A stretch of DNA of 44,466 nucleotides from an uncultured Clostridia bacterium (GTDB lineage Bacteria > Bacillota > Clostridia > TANB77 > CAG-508), in the NCBI GenBank assembly GCA_944388035.1, contig CALXHF010000016.1, forward strand, positions 1 to 44,466, in the 5' to 3' direction. Made by a program: the position numbers and the translations under genes. How positions within the stretch are numbered: the stretch's first letter is position 1; every line of letters starts with the position of its first letter. This document shows, one piece after another, positions 22,448-29,637 of this stretch. The notes under the pieces were generated by a model. The model did no database searches. It was not told the origin of the DNA and saw only the letters and a list, made by a program, of their open reading frames with translations.

Positions 22448-24589
22448 ATGGCAAGTAAAATAAATTATAATAATAAAGCACCTTTTCAAACCTTGGAAGA
22501 AATTCCAGATGAAAATAAAGTAAATGCAGTTGATATGAACGAAATAAAACAAGTAGTAAATACAAATGCAGATGAATTAAATACTGCAAAAGAAGATATA
22601 GAAAATTTAGAAAGTGGACAAGGTACTGCTAGTGCAGATATTACAAGCTTAAAAAATAGAGTAAGTACTTTAGAAACAGATAATAGTACAAATAAGAAAA
22701 ATATATCTAATCTAGAAGAAAACAAAGTAGATAAAGTAGAGGGAAAAGGACTAAGCACAGAAGACTTTACAACAGTGCTAAAAAGTAAATTAGAAGGCTT
22801 AGAAAATTATGACGATACAGAAATAAAAGAAGATATTTCTAATTTAGAATCAGAGCAAACAGAACAAGATAAGCAAATAGATATGTTAATTAATGCTTTA
22901 CCTACAGAAACACAAGAAAATGAATATATAAACCTAAAAGGTACAATACCAGTAAAGTTTAAAGAGTTTGTAGTAGGCGGAAATAGTAAGCAAGAGAGGA
23001 GAAGCGGAAAGAACGTTTTTAATTTAGAAGAATTAACAAGTACTAAGATTACTGATACAGATAATACAACAGGAACATTTACAATGTCAAATTGCTGGGC
23101 TGCAGTAGTTATGGATAATTCTGCTATACAGAAATTACTAAAACCTTCTACAGAATATAAATGTATAGCTACTGTAGAACTAAATTCTAAACCTGACGAT
23201 ATAAGTCTTACTATAAATAATCAATCTTATATATTAGCATTATATAATGGTACAAGAACAATAAATGTATTAGAAACAGAAACAAAAGATGAAAAAAATA
23301 ATTGGGAAGAAAATACTAGCAAGGATATAAAAATAAACTTTACTACTCCAGATGATTTTACTGATTATAGACTTATAGCATATAATTATTATGTTGATAA
23401 TGCTTATGGACAGGGAACATTTAAAATAAAAAATATGATGATATTAGAAGCAACAGAAGAAGATGAAAGTTTTGAGCCATACGGAGCAATGCCTTCTCCA
23501 GAATATCCTTCTGAAATACAAAATGTAGAGGGAGATGTAAATATAACTGTTGTTAATAAGAATTTATTTAAAATGCCTAATAAAGAAGAGACTGCTTTTA
23601 ATAATATTACATATTTAGCAGAAAACCAAAATATTAAAATAAATGGAACAGGAACTATAGGGAAATATCCATGGATAATTATAACAAAAAACAACATATA
23701 TAATAAAAATGGAACTCCAACATTAAACGATATATTACAATGGCAAGATGGAATTTTAGCAATTGGTAAAATTACAGCTACACTAAAAAGAATAAGTGGA
23801 ACTAGTGATTGGGAAATAAATATGAATTTATACGATGAAAGTGGAGAGGTAGTAAATAATGAAATTGCAGATACAACAAAAATAGTTGCTATTGGCTTAT
23901 ATTTAGGAAATGGAAAAACATTTAACAATTTAATTTTAGGGATACAAATAGAAAAAGGAGAAATTGCAACAGACTACGTCGAACACCAAGAACAAACCGT
24001 AACCTTTCCACTATCACAAGGACAAAAGCTTTATAAAGGAGACTATCTGGCAGACGACGGAATACATCACAAGAGAAAACAAGTAGAGGTAAATGGAACA
24101 GAACTTGTTAAAATAGAGCAACAAAATGACAATTTTGCAAGAGCTTACACTAATAAATACAATGATATGAAAAATTATGAAGAAAATGATAATTATACAC
24201 CAGCTAGTAATTTTATCTGCTCACATTTTGAAAGTGTTAGTAATTATTCGCTAGTTAAGATATGTGTAGCACTTAATGATCAAAGAATATATATAACGAT
24301 ATCAAAAGATATTGCAAGTACAATATCAGAATTTAAATCTTATCTAGCAGCACAAAAACAAGCAGGAACACCAGTAATTATTGAATACGAACTAGCTGAA
24401 GAAGAAACAGAAGCTTATACAGAAGAACAACAAGAAGCATATAACCAAATAAGTAATTTAAAAGCATATGAAGAAGAAACAAACGTATACAGCACAAATG
24501 AAGTAAGTCCAGTGTTTAGTATTACAGCAGTAAAAGATATAAATAGTGTAATAACACAATTAAATACTGTGTTATTAGAGAGGAGTTAA
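22448..24589 (+). CDS. Tail fibre / receptor-binding protein
   Basis: 713 aa. Residues about 20-150 are a trimeric-type coiled coil with heptads (DITSLKNRVSTLETDNST, SNLEENKVDK). Residues about 150-600 are beta-rich lectin or carbohydrate-binding-like domains (NLKGTIPVKFKEFVVGGNS; ILEATEEDESFEPYGAMPSPEYPSEIQ, the typical boundary of phage fibre modules). The C-terminus returns to helices. The YGAMPSPEYPSEIQNV motif is very common in gut-phage fibres. It probably sets host range. Confidence 0.88.
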   Translation: MASKINYNNKAPFQTLEEIPDENKVNAVDMNEIKQVVNTNADELNTAKEDIENLESGQGTASADITSLKNRVSTLETDNSTNKKNISNLEENKVDKVEGKGLSTEDFTTVLKSKLEGLENYDDTEIKEDISNLESEQTEQDKQIDMLINALPTETQENEYINLKGTIPVKFKEFVVGGNSKQERRSGKNVFNLEELTSTKITDTDNTTGTFTMSNCWAAVVMDNSAIQKLLKPSTEYKCIATVELNSKPDDISLTINNQSYILALYNGTRTINVLETETKDEKNNWEENTSKDIKINFTTPDDFTDYRLIAYNYYVDNAYGQGTFKIKNMMILEATEEDESFEPYGAMPSPEYPSEIQNVEGDVNITVVNKNLFKMPNKEETAFNNITYLAENQNIKINGTGTIGKYPWIIITKNNIYNKNGTPTLNDILQWQDGILAIGKITATLKRISGTSDWEINMNLYDESGEVVNNEIADTTKIVAIGLYLGNGKTFNNLILGIQIEKGEIATDYVEHQEQTVTFPLSQGQKLYKGDYLADDGIHHKRKQVEVNGTELVKIEQQNDNFARAYTNKYNDMKNYEENDNYTPASNFICSHFESVSNYSLVKICVALNDQRIYITISKDIASTISEFKSYLAAQKQAGTPVIIEYELAEEETEAYTEEQQEAYNQISNLKAYEEETNVYSTNEVSPVFSITAVKDINSVITQLNTVLLERS

Positions 24590-24591
24590 TT

Positions 24592-25039
24592 ATGTATGAA
24601 GTAATAAAAAAATGTTATTAATAGTAAAGATTATAAACTAGAAGATATTCTTTATAAAATAAACAAAATGTGGATAGAAAGTGCAATAACAGAAGAGGAA
24701 AAGACAGAATTAGACAGTTTAGCAAGAGAGAACGCAAAAGCAGAAAACAGCTATGCACCTTTGCAAGAACAAATAAACAAGATTTATGAAGATATGAAAG
24801 ATTTAGAAGCAAGAATTGGTTTATTAGAACAAGAAGGACAAGATACAGAAGAACCACAAGAACCAGTAGAAGAATATCCACTTTATAAGCAACCAACAGA
24901 AGCACACGATGCTTATAATACAGGAGACAAAATAACATACAGCGGAAAGAAATATATTTGTAAAATTAATGGGTGCGTTTGGACACCTGATACTTATCCA
25001 CAAGGTTGGGAAGAAGTTGTAGAAAGTGAGGTGAAATAA
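24592..25039 (+). pseudogene. XkdX-like/CBM protein, frame broken at an A7 run
   Basis: ATG 24592 with SD GAGAGGAG reads M-Y-E-V-I-K-K-C-Y then stops. The frame from 24608 reads N-V-I-N-S-K-D-Y-K-L-E-D-I-L-Y-K-I-N-K-M-W on into the remaining 123-aa frame. Deleting one A from the seven at 24606-24612 restores a continuous XkdX-like start (MYEVIKNVINSKDYKLED). The C-terminus (YPLYKQPTEAHDAYNTGDKI, YICKINGCVWTPDTYPQGW) is a CBM5/12-like chitin/peptidoglycan-binding domain. This may be a mutation, a sequencing homopolymer error, or transcriptional slippage. Internal start at ATG 24668 is possible. Confidence 0.75.
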
Positions 25040-25040
25040 A

Positions 25041-25388
25041 ATGGAACAATTATTACAAACATTAACTTTTAGTAATATAGTTTGGCAAGTAATAACACCG
25101 CTAATTTTTAGTGGACTAGATATACTAACAGGCTATATACAAGCAGTAATTAATAAAAACGTAGACAGTAAGGTTATGAGAGAAGGATTTTTGCACAAAT
25201 GTTTATTAATAGTGGCTATAGTAATTGGCTATGTAGTAGAATATGCATTTGGTTTAAAAACAGTATCTAGTGTAATTACAATTTACATATGTGTTATGGA
25301 GCTTATGTCTATTTTAGAAAATTTAAAGAAAGCAGGAATAGACTTAAAAGCATTTGGAGATATTTTAAAGAATAAGGAGGATAAATAG
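25041..25388 (+). CDS. Phage holin, family 4 (TcdE/Cp-1 type)
   Basis: 115 aa. Three predicted membrane segments (about 12-35, 52-72, 74-92) are followed by a charged C-terminus (NLKKAGIDLKAFGDILKNKEDK). FSGLDILTGYIQAVINKNVDS and the following KVMREGFLHK are the family signature. It forms pores that let the endolysin out. It is immediately upstream of the endolysin gene. Confidence 0.92.
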   Translation: MEQLLQTLTFSNIVWQVITPLIFSGLDILTGYIQAVINKNVDSKVMREGFLHKCLLIVAIVIGYVVEYAFGLKTVSSVITIYICVMELMSILENLKKAGIDLKAFGDILKNKEDK

Positions 25389-25390
25389 TT

Positions 25391-26068
25391 ATGAATTATA
25401 GTGAATTTATTAATACTTACAACGGACAATCTTTCGACTATGACGGAGTAAGTGGAGTACAATGCGTAGACTTAATTAAAATGTATTTAAATAAAGTATT
25501 TGGACTTACACCTGGTGCTTGGGGAAATGCTAAAGACTATTACGAGAATTATAATAGCAATAGTGTATTAAAAACTAACTTTGATAAAATAGCAAATACT
25601 CCAGAATTTGTACCACAAAAAGGAGATATAGCAGTTTGGGGAGCAGGCCTAGGTAATAAATATGGACACGTAGCAATAGCAACAGGGGAAGGAGACACAA
25701 GCAATTTCTATACATACGATTTAAACTGGAACGGTAAAACAGTTAAAAAAGTACAACATACATACAAAGGCTTTTTAGGAGTATTAAGACCAAAAGACCA
25801 ATCTAAAATTGGTACAGAAACAGTAGTAGAAAACAATTCAAATAAGGAGGAATTTGAAATGGCTAAGAAATGGGTTAATGGTAGCACAAACGAAGATGTT
25901 TATGCAGATGTAAATTTAACAAAGAAAATAGGAACAATATATCCTAGAGGAGAAGCAGATTGTTATGCAGAAGTAGACGGAAAATATTTAGTATGCTATA
26001 ACGTTTATAGCGGTGGAAGTGTAACAAACAGAAAAACAGGTTTTGTTAAATATAATGGTGGTTTATAA
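25391..26068 (+). CDS. CHAP-domain endolysin with C-terminal wall-binding domain
   Basis: 225 aa. Residues about 5-137 form a CHAP amidase/endopeptidase, with catalytic C25 (SGVQC25VDL) and H93 (YGH93VAIATG). Residues about 158-225 form an SH3-like wall-binding domain (NEDVYADVNLTKKIGTIYPR, YNVYSGGSVTNRKTGFVKY). No signal peptide is present, as expected with a holin. A strong in-frame SD and ATG at 25844-25861 would make the binding domain alone. The lysis cassette ends with a terminator. Confidence 0.93.
   Translation: MNYSEFINTYNGQSFDYDGVSGVQCVDLIKMYLNKVFGLTPGAWGNAKDYYENYNSNSVLKTNFDKIANTPEFVPQKGDIAVWGAGLGNKYGHVAIATGEGDTSNFYTYDLNWNGKTVKKVQHTYKGFLGVLRPKDQSKIGTETVVENNSNKEEFEMAKKWVNGSTNEDVYADVNLTKKIGTIYPRGEADCYAEVDGKYLVCYNVYSGGSVTNRKTGFVKYNGGL
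25859..26068 (+). CDS. Likely internally initiated wall-binding domain, 69 aa
   Basis: AAGGAGG (25844-25850), an 8-nt spacer, and ATG 25859 in frame with the endolysin (codon 157). The start falls exactly at the domain boundary (M-A-K-K-W-V-N-G...). Separate production of the binding domain from the same mRNA is known for clostridial and other phage endolysins, where it forms complexes with the full-length enzyme. An SD this good inside a coding region is unlikely by chance. Confidence 0.7.
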   Translation: MAKKWVNGSTNEDVYADVNLTKKIGTIYPRGEADCYAEVDGKYLVCYNVYSGGSVTNRKTGFVKYNGGL

Positions 26069-26075
26069 TAAGACG

Positions 26076-26112
26076 GCTAGGTTAGAGCAATTTCTAATCT
26101 AGCTCTTTTTTT
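26076..26112 (+). terminator. Terminator of the phage lysis operon
   Basis: GCTAGGTTAGA (26076-26086) pairs with TCTAATCTAGC (26093-26103), 11 bp with one G-U, loop GCAATT, then a T-rich tail. It ends the late operon. Confidence 0.85.
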
Positions 26113-26186
26113 TGTGCTTAAAATCAAGGCATACAAGTATATTACTAATAAAATAAAGAGGCTTATTTTTGATTTTGAAAAGCCGA

Positions 26187-26210
26187 TTTTTGTTGATATT
26201 TCAACAAAAA
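26187..26210. terminator. Second hairpin after the lysis genes
   Basis: TTTTTGTTGA-TATT-TCAACAAAAA is a perfect 10-bp stem with T-rich and A-rich flanks, possibly a bidirectional terminator or a protein-binding palindrome. Confidence 0.45.
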
Positions 26211-26224
26211 AATAAATTATTAAA

Positions 26225-26268
26225 TTCGACAAGTTTCGACACAAATATTTTGCATAATGTTGTATAAT
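26225..26268 (+). promoter_or_regulatory. Tandem Spo0A-box-like repeats and -10 element
   Basis: TTCGACA at 26225-26231 and again at 26235-26241 is the complement of the Spo0A box TGTCGAA. The spacing of 10 bp is as in known tandem 0A boxes. The second repeat overlaps the place of a -35 element, and TATAAT follows at 26263-26268 with no consensus -35. This is the layout of Spo0A-controlled sigma-A promoters. Another phage or host repressor could also use such repeats. Confidence 0.5.
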
Positions 26269-26287
26269 TATAGTAGAGGTGGTAAAT

Positions 26288-26452
26288 ATGAATTTCAAAG
26301 AAGCATATGAAAAATCTCTACAAATGATAAAAAATGTAAAAAGCGAAAAGGAATATATTGCATTAATAGAAAAAGAAAACTTACTTCTTATTCCGACATT
26401 AGAATTTATGTCTGGTAAGAAGTTTGAAGAGTTATTAAAAGAAGGCAAATAG
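26288..26452 (+). CDS. Small helical protein, 54 aa, unknown
   Basis: A 54-codon frame at ATG 26288 with GTAGAGGTGG upstream and a terminator at its end. It is fully alpha-helical and charged (MNFKEAYEKSLQMIKNVKSE, EFMSGKKFEELLKEGK). No family is recognised. It has its own promoter region with Spo0A-like boxes and lies between the lysis cassette and a candidate prophage end. It could be a lysogenic-conversion gene or the first host gene. Confidence 0.6.
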   Translation: MNFKEAYEKSLQMIKNVKSEKEYIALIEKENLLLIPTLEFMSGKKFEELLKEGK

Positions 26453-26462
26453 CCTTCTTAAT
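26439..26462 (+). terminator. Terminator of the 54-aa gene
   Basis: AAGAAGGC (26439-26446), loop AAATA, GCCTTCTT (26452-26459), overlapping the stop codon, followed by AATTT. Confidence 0.7.
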
Positions 26463-26743
26463 TTAATGCAATTTTTAATGCAATAGCAAAAAAAAGTTAT
26501 AAAAAACGAAGTAAAAATATAAGAAACAGTATTTTTGTAACGAACTCGAAAAGGCTTAAAATAGCACATTACGAGAAAATATAAAAAAGGAAGAAATTAT
26601 ATAAAAAGTAACTAGTAGTCCACCTACGCCAGAAGATGATATAAAATAAATTTTATATCATTTTTTTTGACTAAAAAAATTAAAATTTTTCATATATGAA
26701 AATAGGTAAAATAATATGAATTAAGATGAAATATATATTGTGA
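26453..26743. other. Noncoding junction, candidate attR
   Basis: There is no complete gene. At 26605-26649 a short frame reads KVTSSPPTPEDDIK and a TAA stop, which looks like the last codons of a gene. It is followed at once by a perfect 12-bp terminator hairpin (26636-26661) and T8. A gene 3' end plus terminator right after a phage lysis cassette is what remains on the right side when a phage integrates into the 3' end of a gene. The left partner is outside the window. Confidence 0.4.
26636..26668 (+). terminator. Strong terminator at the candidate attR
   Basis: ATGATATAAAAT (26636-26647) pairs with ATTTTATATCAT (26650-26661), then eight T. It overlaps the stop of the orphan 3' gene end. 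Confidence 0.7.
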
Positions 26744-26773
26744 AAATATCGTGATTAGAAAATCACAATATTT
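26744..26773. promoter_or_regulatory. Inverted-repeat operator of the toxin-antitoxin pair
   Basis: AAATATCGTGATT (26744-26756), loop AGAA, and AATCACAATATTT (26761-26773) form a 13-bp inverted repeat with one mismatch. It ends 1 bp before the -35 of the promoter below. This position suits autoregulation. Confidence 0.55.
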
Positions 26774-26774
26774 A

Positions 26775-26803
26775 TTGTAAAATAAATTTGATTTTGATAT
26801 AAT
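26775..26803 (+). promoter_or_regulatory. Promoter of the toxin-antitoxin pair
   Basis: TTGTAA (26775-26780), a 17-bp spacer, and TATAAT (26798-26803), 32 bp before the antitoxin ATG. Confidence 0.75.
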
Positions 26804-26835
26804 GTATATGTATAAAAAAGTAAGAGGTGTAAATA

Positions 26836-27132
26836 ATGCCAGAGGAATTAAAAAAATATTTTTGGGATACAAAATTCGAGGAATTAGATATAAGAAAAAA
26901 TAAAAGGTATATAATATCAAGATTATATTGTTACGGAGACTTAAAAGCAATAAAATGGATAAAAGAAACATATAGCAAAGAAGATATAAAAGAAGTAGCA
27001 ATAAAAAGTAGAAATTTAAAACCATTAGTTGCAAACTATTTAAGACAACAATTTAATTTAAAAAAAGAAGAAATGGCATATTATAGGGCAGTACAAGGTA
27101 TGAACTATGAATATTGGAGAGTGAATAATTAA
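26836..27132 (+). CDS. DUF6922-type putative antitoxin
   Basis: 98 aa, helical and basic. The pattern KKYFWDTKFEELDIRKNKRY near the start and RLYCYGDLKAIKWIKETYS is characteristic of DUF6922-type proteins that precede AbiEii-like nucleotidyltransferase toxins. It shares a base with the toxin gene start and has its own promoter and operator. Its role as antitoxin is inferred from this pairing. Confidence 0.75.
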   Translation: MPEELKKYFWDTKFEELDIRKNKRYIISRLYCYGDLKAIKWIKETYSKEDIKEVAIKSRNLKPLVANYLRQQFNLKKEEMAYYRAVQGMNYEYWRVNN

Positions 27133-27776
27133 TGTATTGGAATATATTTGATAAAGGTAGATATGAGTTATTAAGAAAAATATCAGAAATAGTTAGTATA
27201 AATGATTATTATATGGTAGGAGGAACAGCACTATCATTACAATTAGAATTAAGAGAGTCTTACGATTTTGATTTTTGTGTAAAAAGTGAATTTAATAATG
27301 AAATATTATTAGATGAATTAAAAAGTATAGGAAATGTAGAAGTTGTACAAAATCAAAAAGGAACTTGTGATGTTCTGCTAAATGGTGTTCAAGTAAGTTT
27401 TTTCTATTATCCTAATAAAGTATTATTGAATTTTACAAAAGCAAAAGAAATGCCAAATCTAAATATTGCAAGTATATTAGATATTGCAGTAATGAAATTA
27501 GTTGCAATAGGAGGAAGAGGAGCAAAGAAAGATTTTTTTGATTTATATAATATAATAGAAAAATGTAATATTAGTATTAATGAATTAGTAAAAGGTTTAA
27601 AACAAAAATGTGGAGATAATATAAACTATGTAAATATAATTATGGGATTAAGTTATTTTGAGGATGCAGAAGATGAAATATTGCCAAAAACTTTTGTTGA
27701 TTATAATTGGGAAAATATAAAGAAATTTTTTATTGAATTTCAAAAGAAAGTTCAGAAAGAATTAGAAAGAAATTAA
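27132..27776 (+). CDS. AbiEii/AbiGii-type nucleotidyltransferase toxin
   Basis: 214 aa. V-G-G-T-A-L-S-L-Q (residues about 30-38), then Y-D-F-D-F (48-52), form the GS/GG-x-D-x-D metal-binding signature of DNA polymerase beta-type nucleotidyltransferases. KLVAIGGRGAKKDFFDLYNI (about 120-139) is the conserved second block of the AbiEii family. Related toxins modify tRNA or other targets and cause abortive infection. It is translated directly after the antitoxin and closed by a terminator. It sits next to the prophage end, a usual place for defence cargo. Confidence 0.85.
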   Translation: MYWNIFDKGRYELLRKISEIVSINDYYMVGGTALSLQLELRESYDFDFCVKSEFNNEILLDELKSIGNVEVVQNQKGTCDVLLNGVQVSFFYYPNKVLLNFTKAKEMPNLNIASILDIAVMKLVAIGGRGAKKDFFDLYNIIEKCNISINELVKGLKQKCGDNINYVNIIMGLSYFEDAEDEILPKTFVDYNWENIKKFFIEFQKKVQKELERN

Positions 27777-27784
27777 TATAATAA

Positions 27785-27822
27785 ATAATATAAAGTAAAT
27801 GTGACTTTATATTATTTTTGCT
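27785..27822 (+). terminator. Terminator of the toxin-antitoxin operon
   Basis: ATAATATAAAGT (27785-27796), loop AAATGTG, ACTTTATATTAT (27804-27815), then TTTTTG. It is a perfect 12-bp stem. Confidence 0.8.
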
Positions 27823-27848
27823 TAAAAGCAATGTAAATATTTTAAAAT

Positions 27849-27877
27849 TTGAAAAAGACAATAAAAAATGATATAAT
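27849..27877 (+). promoter_or_regulatory. Promoter of the 64-aa membrane protein
   Basis: TTGAAA (27849-27854), a 17-bp spacer, and TATAAT (27872-27877). The leader then contains a CTTTCTTGATAAGAGG stretch with the SD. Confidence 0.8.
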
Positions 27878-27916
27878 TATACTAATATAAACTTTCTTGA
27901 TAAGAGGAGTATAATT

Positions 27917-28111
27917 ATGCATCTCTTGACGGAAGCCATCCTGAAGTTTGGGGAAGCATTTGCTTTTGTTTTTTCTAACTCAGTGCCATTTGCAGTAGTT
28001 TTTATGGTTCTGGGAATTTCTTGTATAGTTAACAAAAGCAAACCTCAAGGAGTTTTTCTTATTTTTATAGCACTGCTGGTTCTTGGCAACGTGATAAAAG
28101 GGTGGTTTTAA
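27917..28111 (+). CDS. Small two-helix membrane protein, 64 aa
   Basis: Starts at ATG 27917 after AGAGGAG. Two hydrophobic segments (about 23-38 and 46-61) flank the short basic loop NKSKPQG. The first 20 codons are clearly richer in G and C than their surroundings (ctgaagtttggggaagc), unlike the other genes here. It has its own promoter and terminator. It sits directly upstream of the T4SS locus, but I cannot tell whether it belongs to it. No family is recognised. Confidence 0.65.
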   Translation: MHLLTEAILKFGEAFAFVFSNSVPFAVVFMVLGISCIVNKSKPQGVFLIFIALLVLGNVIKGWF

Positions 28112-28135
28112 AGAGAACTTGTAAGTTCTTTTGGG

Positions 28136-28165
28136 AAACTTGGTCTTGTGCCAAGTTTTCTTTTT
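28136..28165 (+). terminator. Terminator after the 64-aa gene
   Basis: AAACTTGG (28136-28143), loop TCTTGTG, CCAAGTTT (28151-28158), then TCTTTTT. A smaller hairpin, AGAACTT/AAGTTCT, precedes it at 28114-28129. Confidence 0.8.
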
Positions 28166-28223
28166 GGGAAATGTTACAAAACTATTACATTTTTATTAAA
28201 TTTTGATAAAAACTTACAAAAAA

Positions 28224-28252
28224 TTGAAAAAAAACTCTAAATATAGTATAAT
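28224..28252 (+). promoter_or_regulatory. Promoter of the pilin cluster
   Basis: TTGAAA (28224-28229), a 17-bp spacer, and TATAAT (28247-28252), about 35 bp before the first pilin start. Confidence 0.8.
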
Positions 28253-28287
28253 TAAAGAGATAAAGTATTTTTAATGGAGAAAAAATT

Positions 28288-28746
28288 ATGAAAAGTTTAA
28301 GTTTAAAAATAATGTTAATTTTTATTATAGCAACAACAATAATAACAAATATAAGTTATGCAAATGAAATAGTGCCTACAAGCTCTTACAAGATAGCTGC
28401 ATCACAAGGTCAATCAACAGACGGAGGTACAGGTAAAACAGGAGAAACTACAGATGATATAATAGCAGGAGCAGATAGATTTATACAAAGTGCAGATACA
28501 AATAATACAATATCACAAGATGCTTCACAAAAAGCAATAGACTTACTATATAATGTGTTTTTAGCAATTGGGTTAGTAGTAGCAGTAGCAGTAGGAATTG
28601 TTTTAGGTATTCAATTTATGGTAGCCTCAGCAGATGGAAAAGCAGAAGTAAAAGAAAAACTAATACCATATACAGTAGGTTGTGTTGTAATATTTGGAGC
28701 TTTTGGTATTTGGAAATTAGTAATGATTTTATTAGAAGGTTTTTAG
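28288..28746 (+). CDS. VirB2/TrbC-like pilin 1 (divergent)
   Basis: 152 aa. The signal peptide has a basic start and hydrophobic core, with likely cleavage after A25 (SYA|NE). A Gly/Thr/Ser-rich stretch follows (about 35-65), and then two membrane helices (about 92-115 and 127-148) joined by the short polar loop ADGKAEVKEKLIPY. This signal peptide, two-helix layout is the T4SS pilin fold. It is longer and less similar than the three pilins that follow, so it may have a special role such as a tip or base subunit (inference). Confidence 0.82.
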   Translation: MKSLSLKIMLIFIIATTIITNISYANEIVPTSSYKIAASQGQSTDGGTGKTGETTDDIIAGADRFIQSADTNNTISQDASQKAIDLLYNVFLAIGLVVAVAVGIVLGIQFMVASADGKAEVKEKLIPYTVGCVVIFGAFGIWKLVMILLEGF

Positions 28747-28758
28747 AAGGTGATGAAT

Positions 28759-29139
28759 ATGAAAAAATTAAAAATATTTTTGGCTATAGCATTAATTTTA
28801 ATTTTAATAGTATCAATAACAAATATAACATATGCATCTGATTGGCTTTCAGATCCAAGGGAAAACCCAGATAGTTTTTCACCTGGTAGTGGAGGAGCAA
28901 CTGGAGCAACTAAAGTCCAAGATATAGGAAATAGAATTATAGGAATATTCCAATTAATAGGTACATTAGCATCAGTAATAGTTTTGATAGTTATTGGTAT
29001 TAAATATATGGCAGGAAGCATAGAAGAAAGGGCAGAATATAAAAAGACAATGATGCCATATGTAATTGGTGCACTTCTAGTATTTGGAATTACAAACATA
29101 TTAGGAATAGTAAGCAATATAACAGATGGATTATTGTAA
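28759..29139 (+). CDS. VirB2/TrbC-like pilin 2
   Basis: 126 aa from ATG 28759. GTG 28750 and ATG 28753 also lie in frame, but they overlap the SD AAGGTGAT (28747-28754). Signal peptide cleavage is likely after A26 (TYA|SD). A Pro/Gly-rich linker is followed by two helices with the shared core SVIVLIVIGIKYMAGSIEE, then YKKTMMPYVIGALLVFGIT. It is a paralogue of the two following pilins. Confidence 0.85.
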   Translation: MKKLKIFLAIALILILIVSITNITYASDWLSDPRENPDSFSPGSGGATGATKVQDIGNRIIGIFQLIGTLASVIVLIVIGIKYMAGSIEERAEYKKTMMPYVIGALLVFGITNILGIVSNITDGLL

Positions 29140-29151
29140 GAGGTGATGAAT

Positions 29152-29517
29152 ATGAAAAAAACAAAAAAAATATTATTAATTCTATTGACATTTTTTGTTT
29201 TTATGTTTATTTTTAATATAGTAGCTAATGTGTATGCAGCTCCTACTTTTTCAGTAGAAGGTCTTACAGGAACACCGCCATCAGATACTAGTATAACAAA
29301 TGTGGGTAATGGAATAGTAACAATAATAACAACTATAGGTTCTATACTTTCAGTTATAGTTTTGATTATACTTGGTATAAAATATATGATGGGTAGTGTA
29401 GAAGAAAGAGCAGATTACAAAAAAACAATGATGCCATATATAATAGGTGCAGCCTTAGTATTTGCTGCATCAACTATAGCGAATATAGTTTATAAAATAG
29501 CAACTAATATAGGATAG
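29152..29517 (+). CDS. VirB2/TrbC-like pilin 3
   Basis: 121 aa from ATG 29152, with the same GGTGATGAATATG start context as pilin 2, which suggests tandem duplication. The signal peptide ends near A29 (VYA|AP). The core LSVIVLIILGIKYMMGSVEE and YKKTMMPYIIGAALVFAAS is nearly the same as in pilin 4. Mature pilins of about 90 residues with two membrane helices form the T4SS pilus or surface fibre. Confidence 0.86.
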   Translation: MKKTKKILLILLTFFVFMFIFNIVANVYAAPTFSVEGLTGTPPSDTSITNVGNGIVTIITTIGSILSVIVLIILGIKYMMGSVEERADYKKTMMPYIIGAALVFAASTIANIVYKIATNIG

Positions 29518-29520
29518 TAT

Positions 29521-29549
29521 TTGATTTATTTTTTATAATTTGATATAAT
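29521..29549 (+). promoter_or_regulatory. Promoter of pilin 4
   Basis: TTGATT (29521-29526), a 17-bp spacer, and TATAAT (29544-29549). The leader has a palindrome TTTCTTAT/ATAAGAAA at 29572-29587. This gives pilin 4 its own transcription. Confidence 0.75.
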
Positions 29550-29637
29550 TATTATAGGTTTAGTTATTAAAGTTTCTTATATAAGAAAGGTATAAGGAGT
29601 TTTATATAAAAAAATAAAATAGAAGGAGGAAACTATT

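Noticed and set aside
26077..26448. Minus-strand frame of 123 codons over the junction
   Set aside because: It runs through two hairpins and the opposite strand of the 54-aa gene, has low-complexity Ile/Phe/Ser composition and no SD. It is a by-product of AT-rich DNA.
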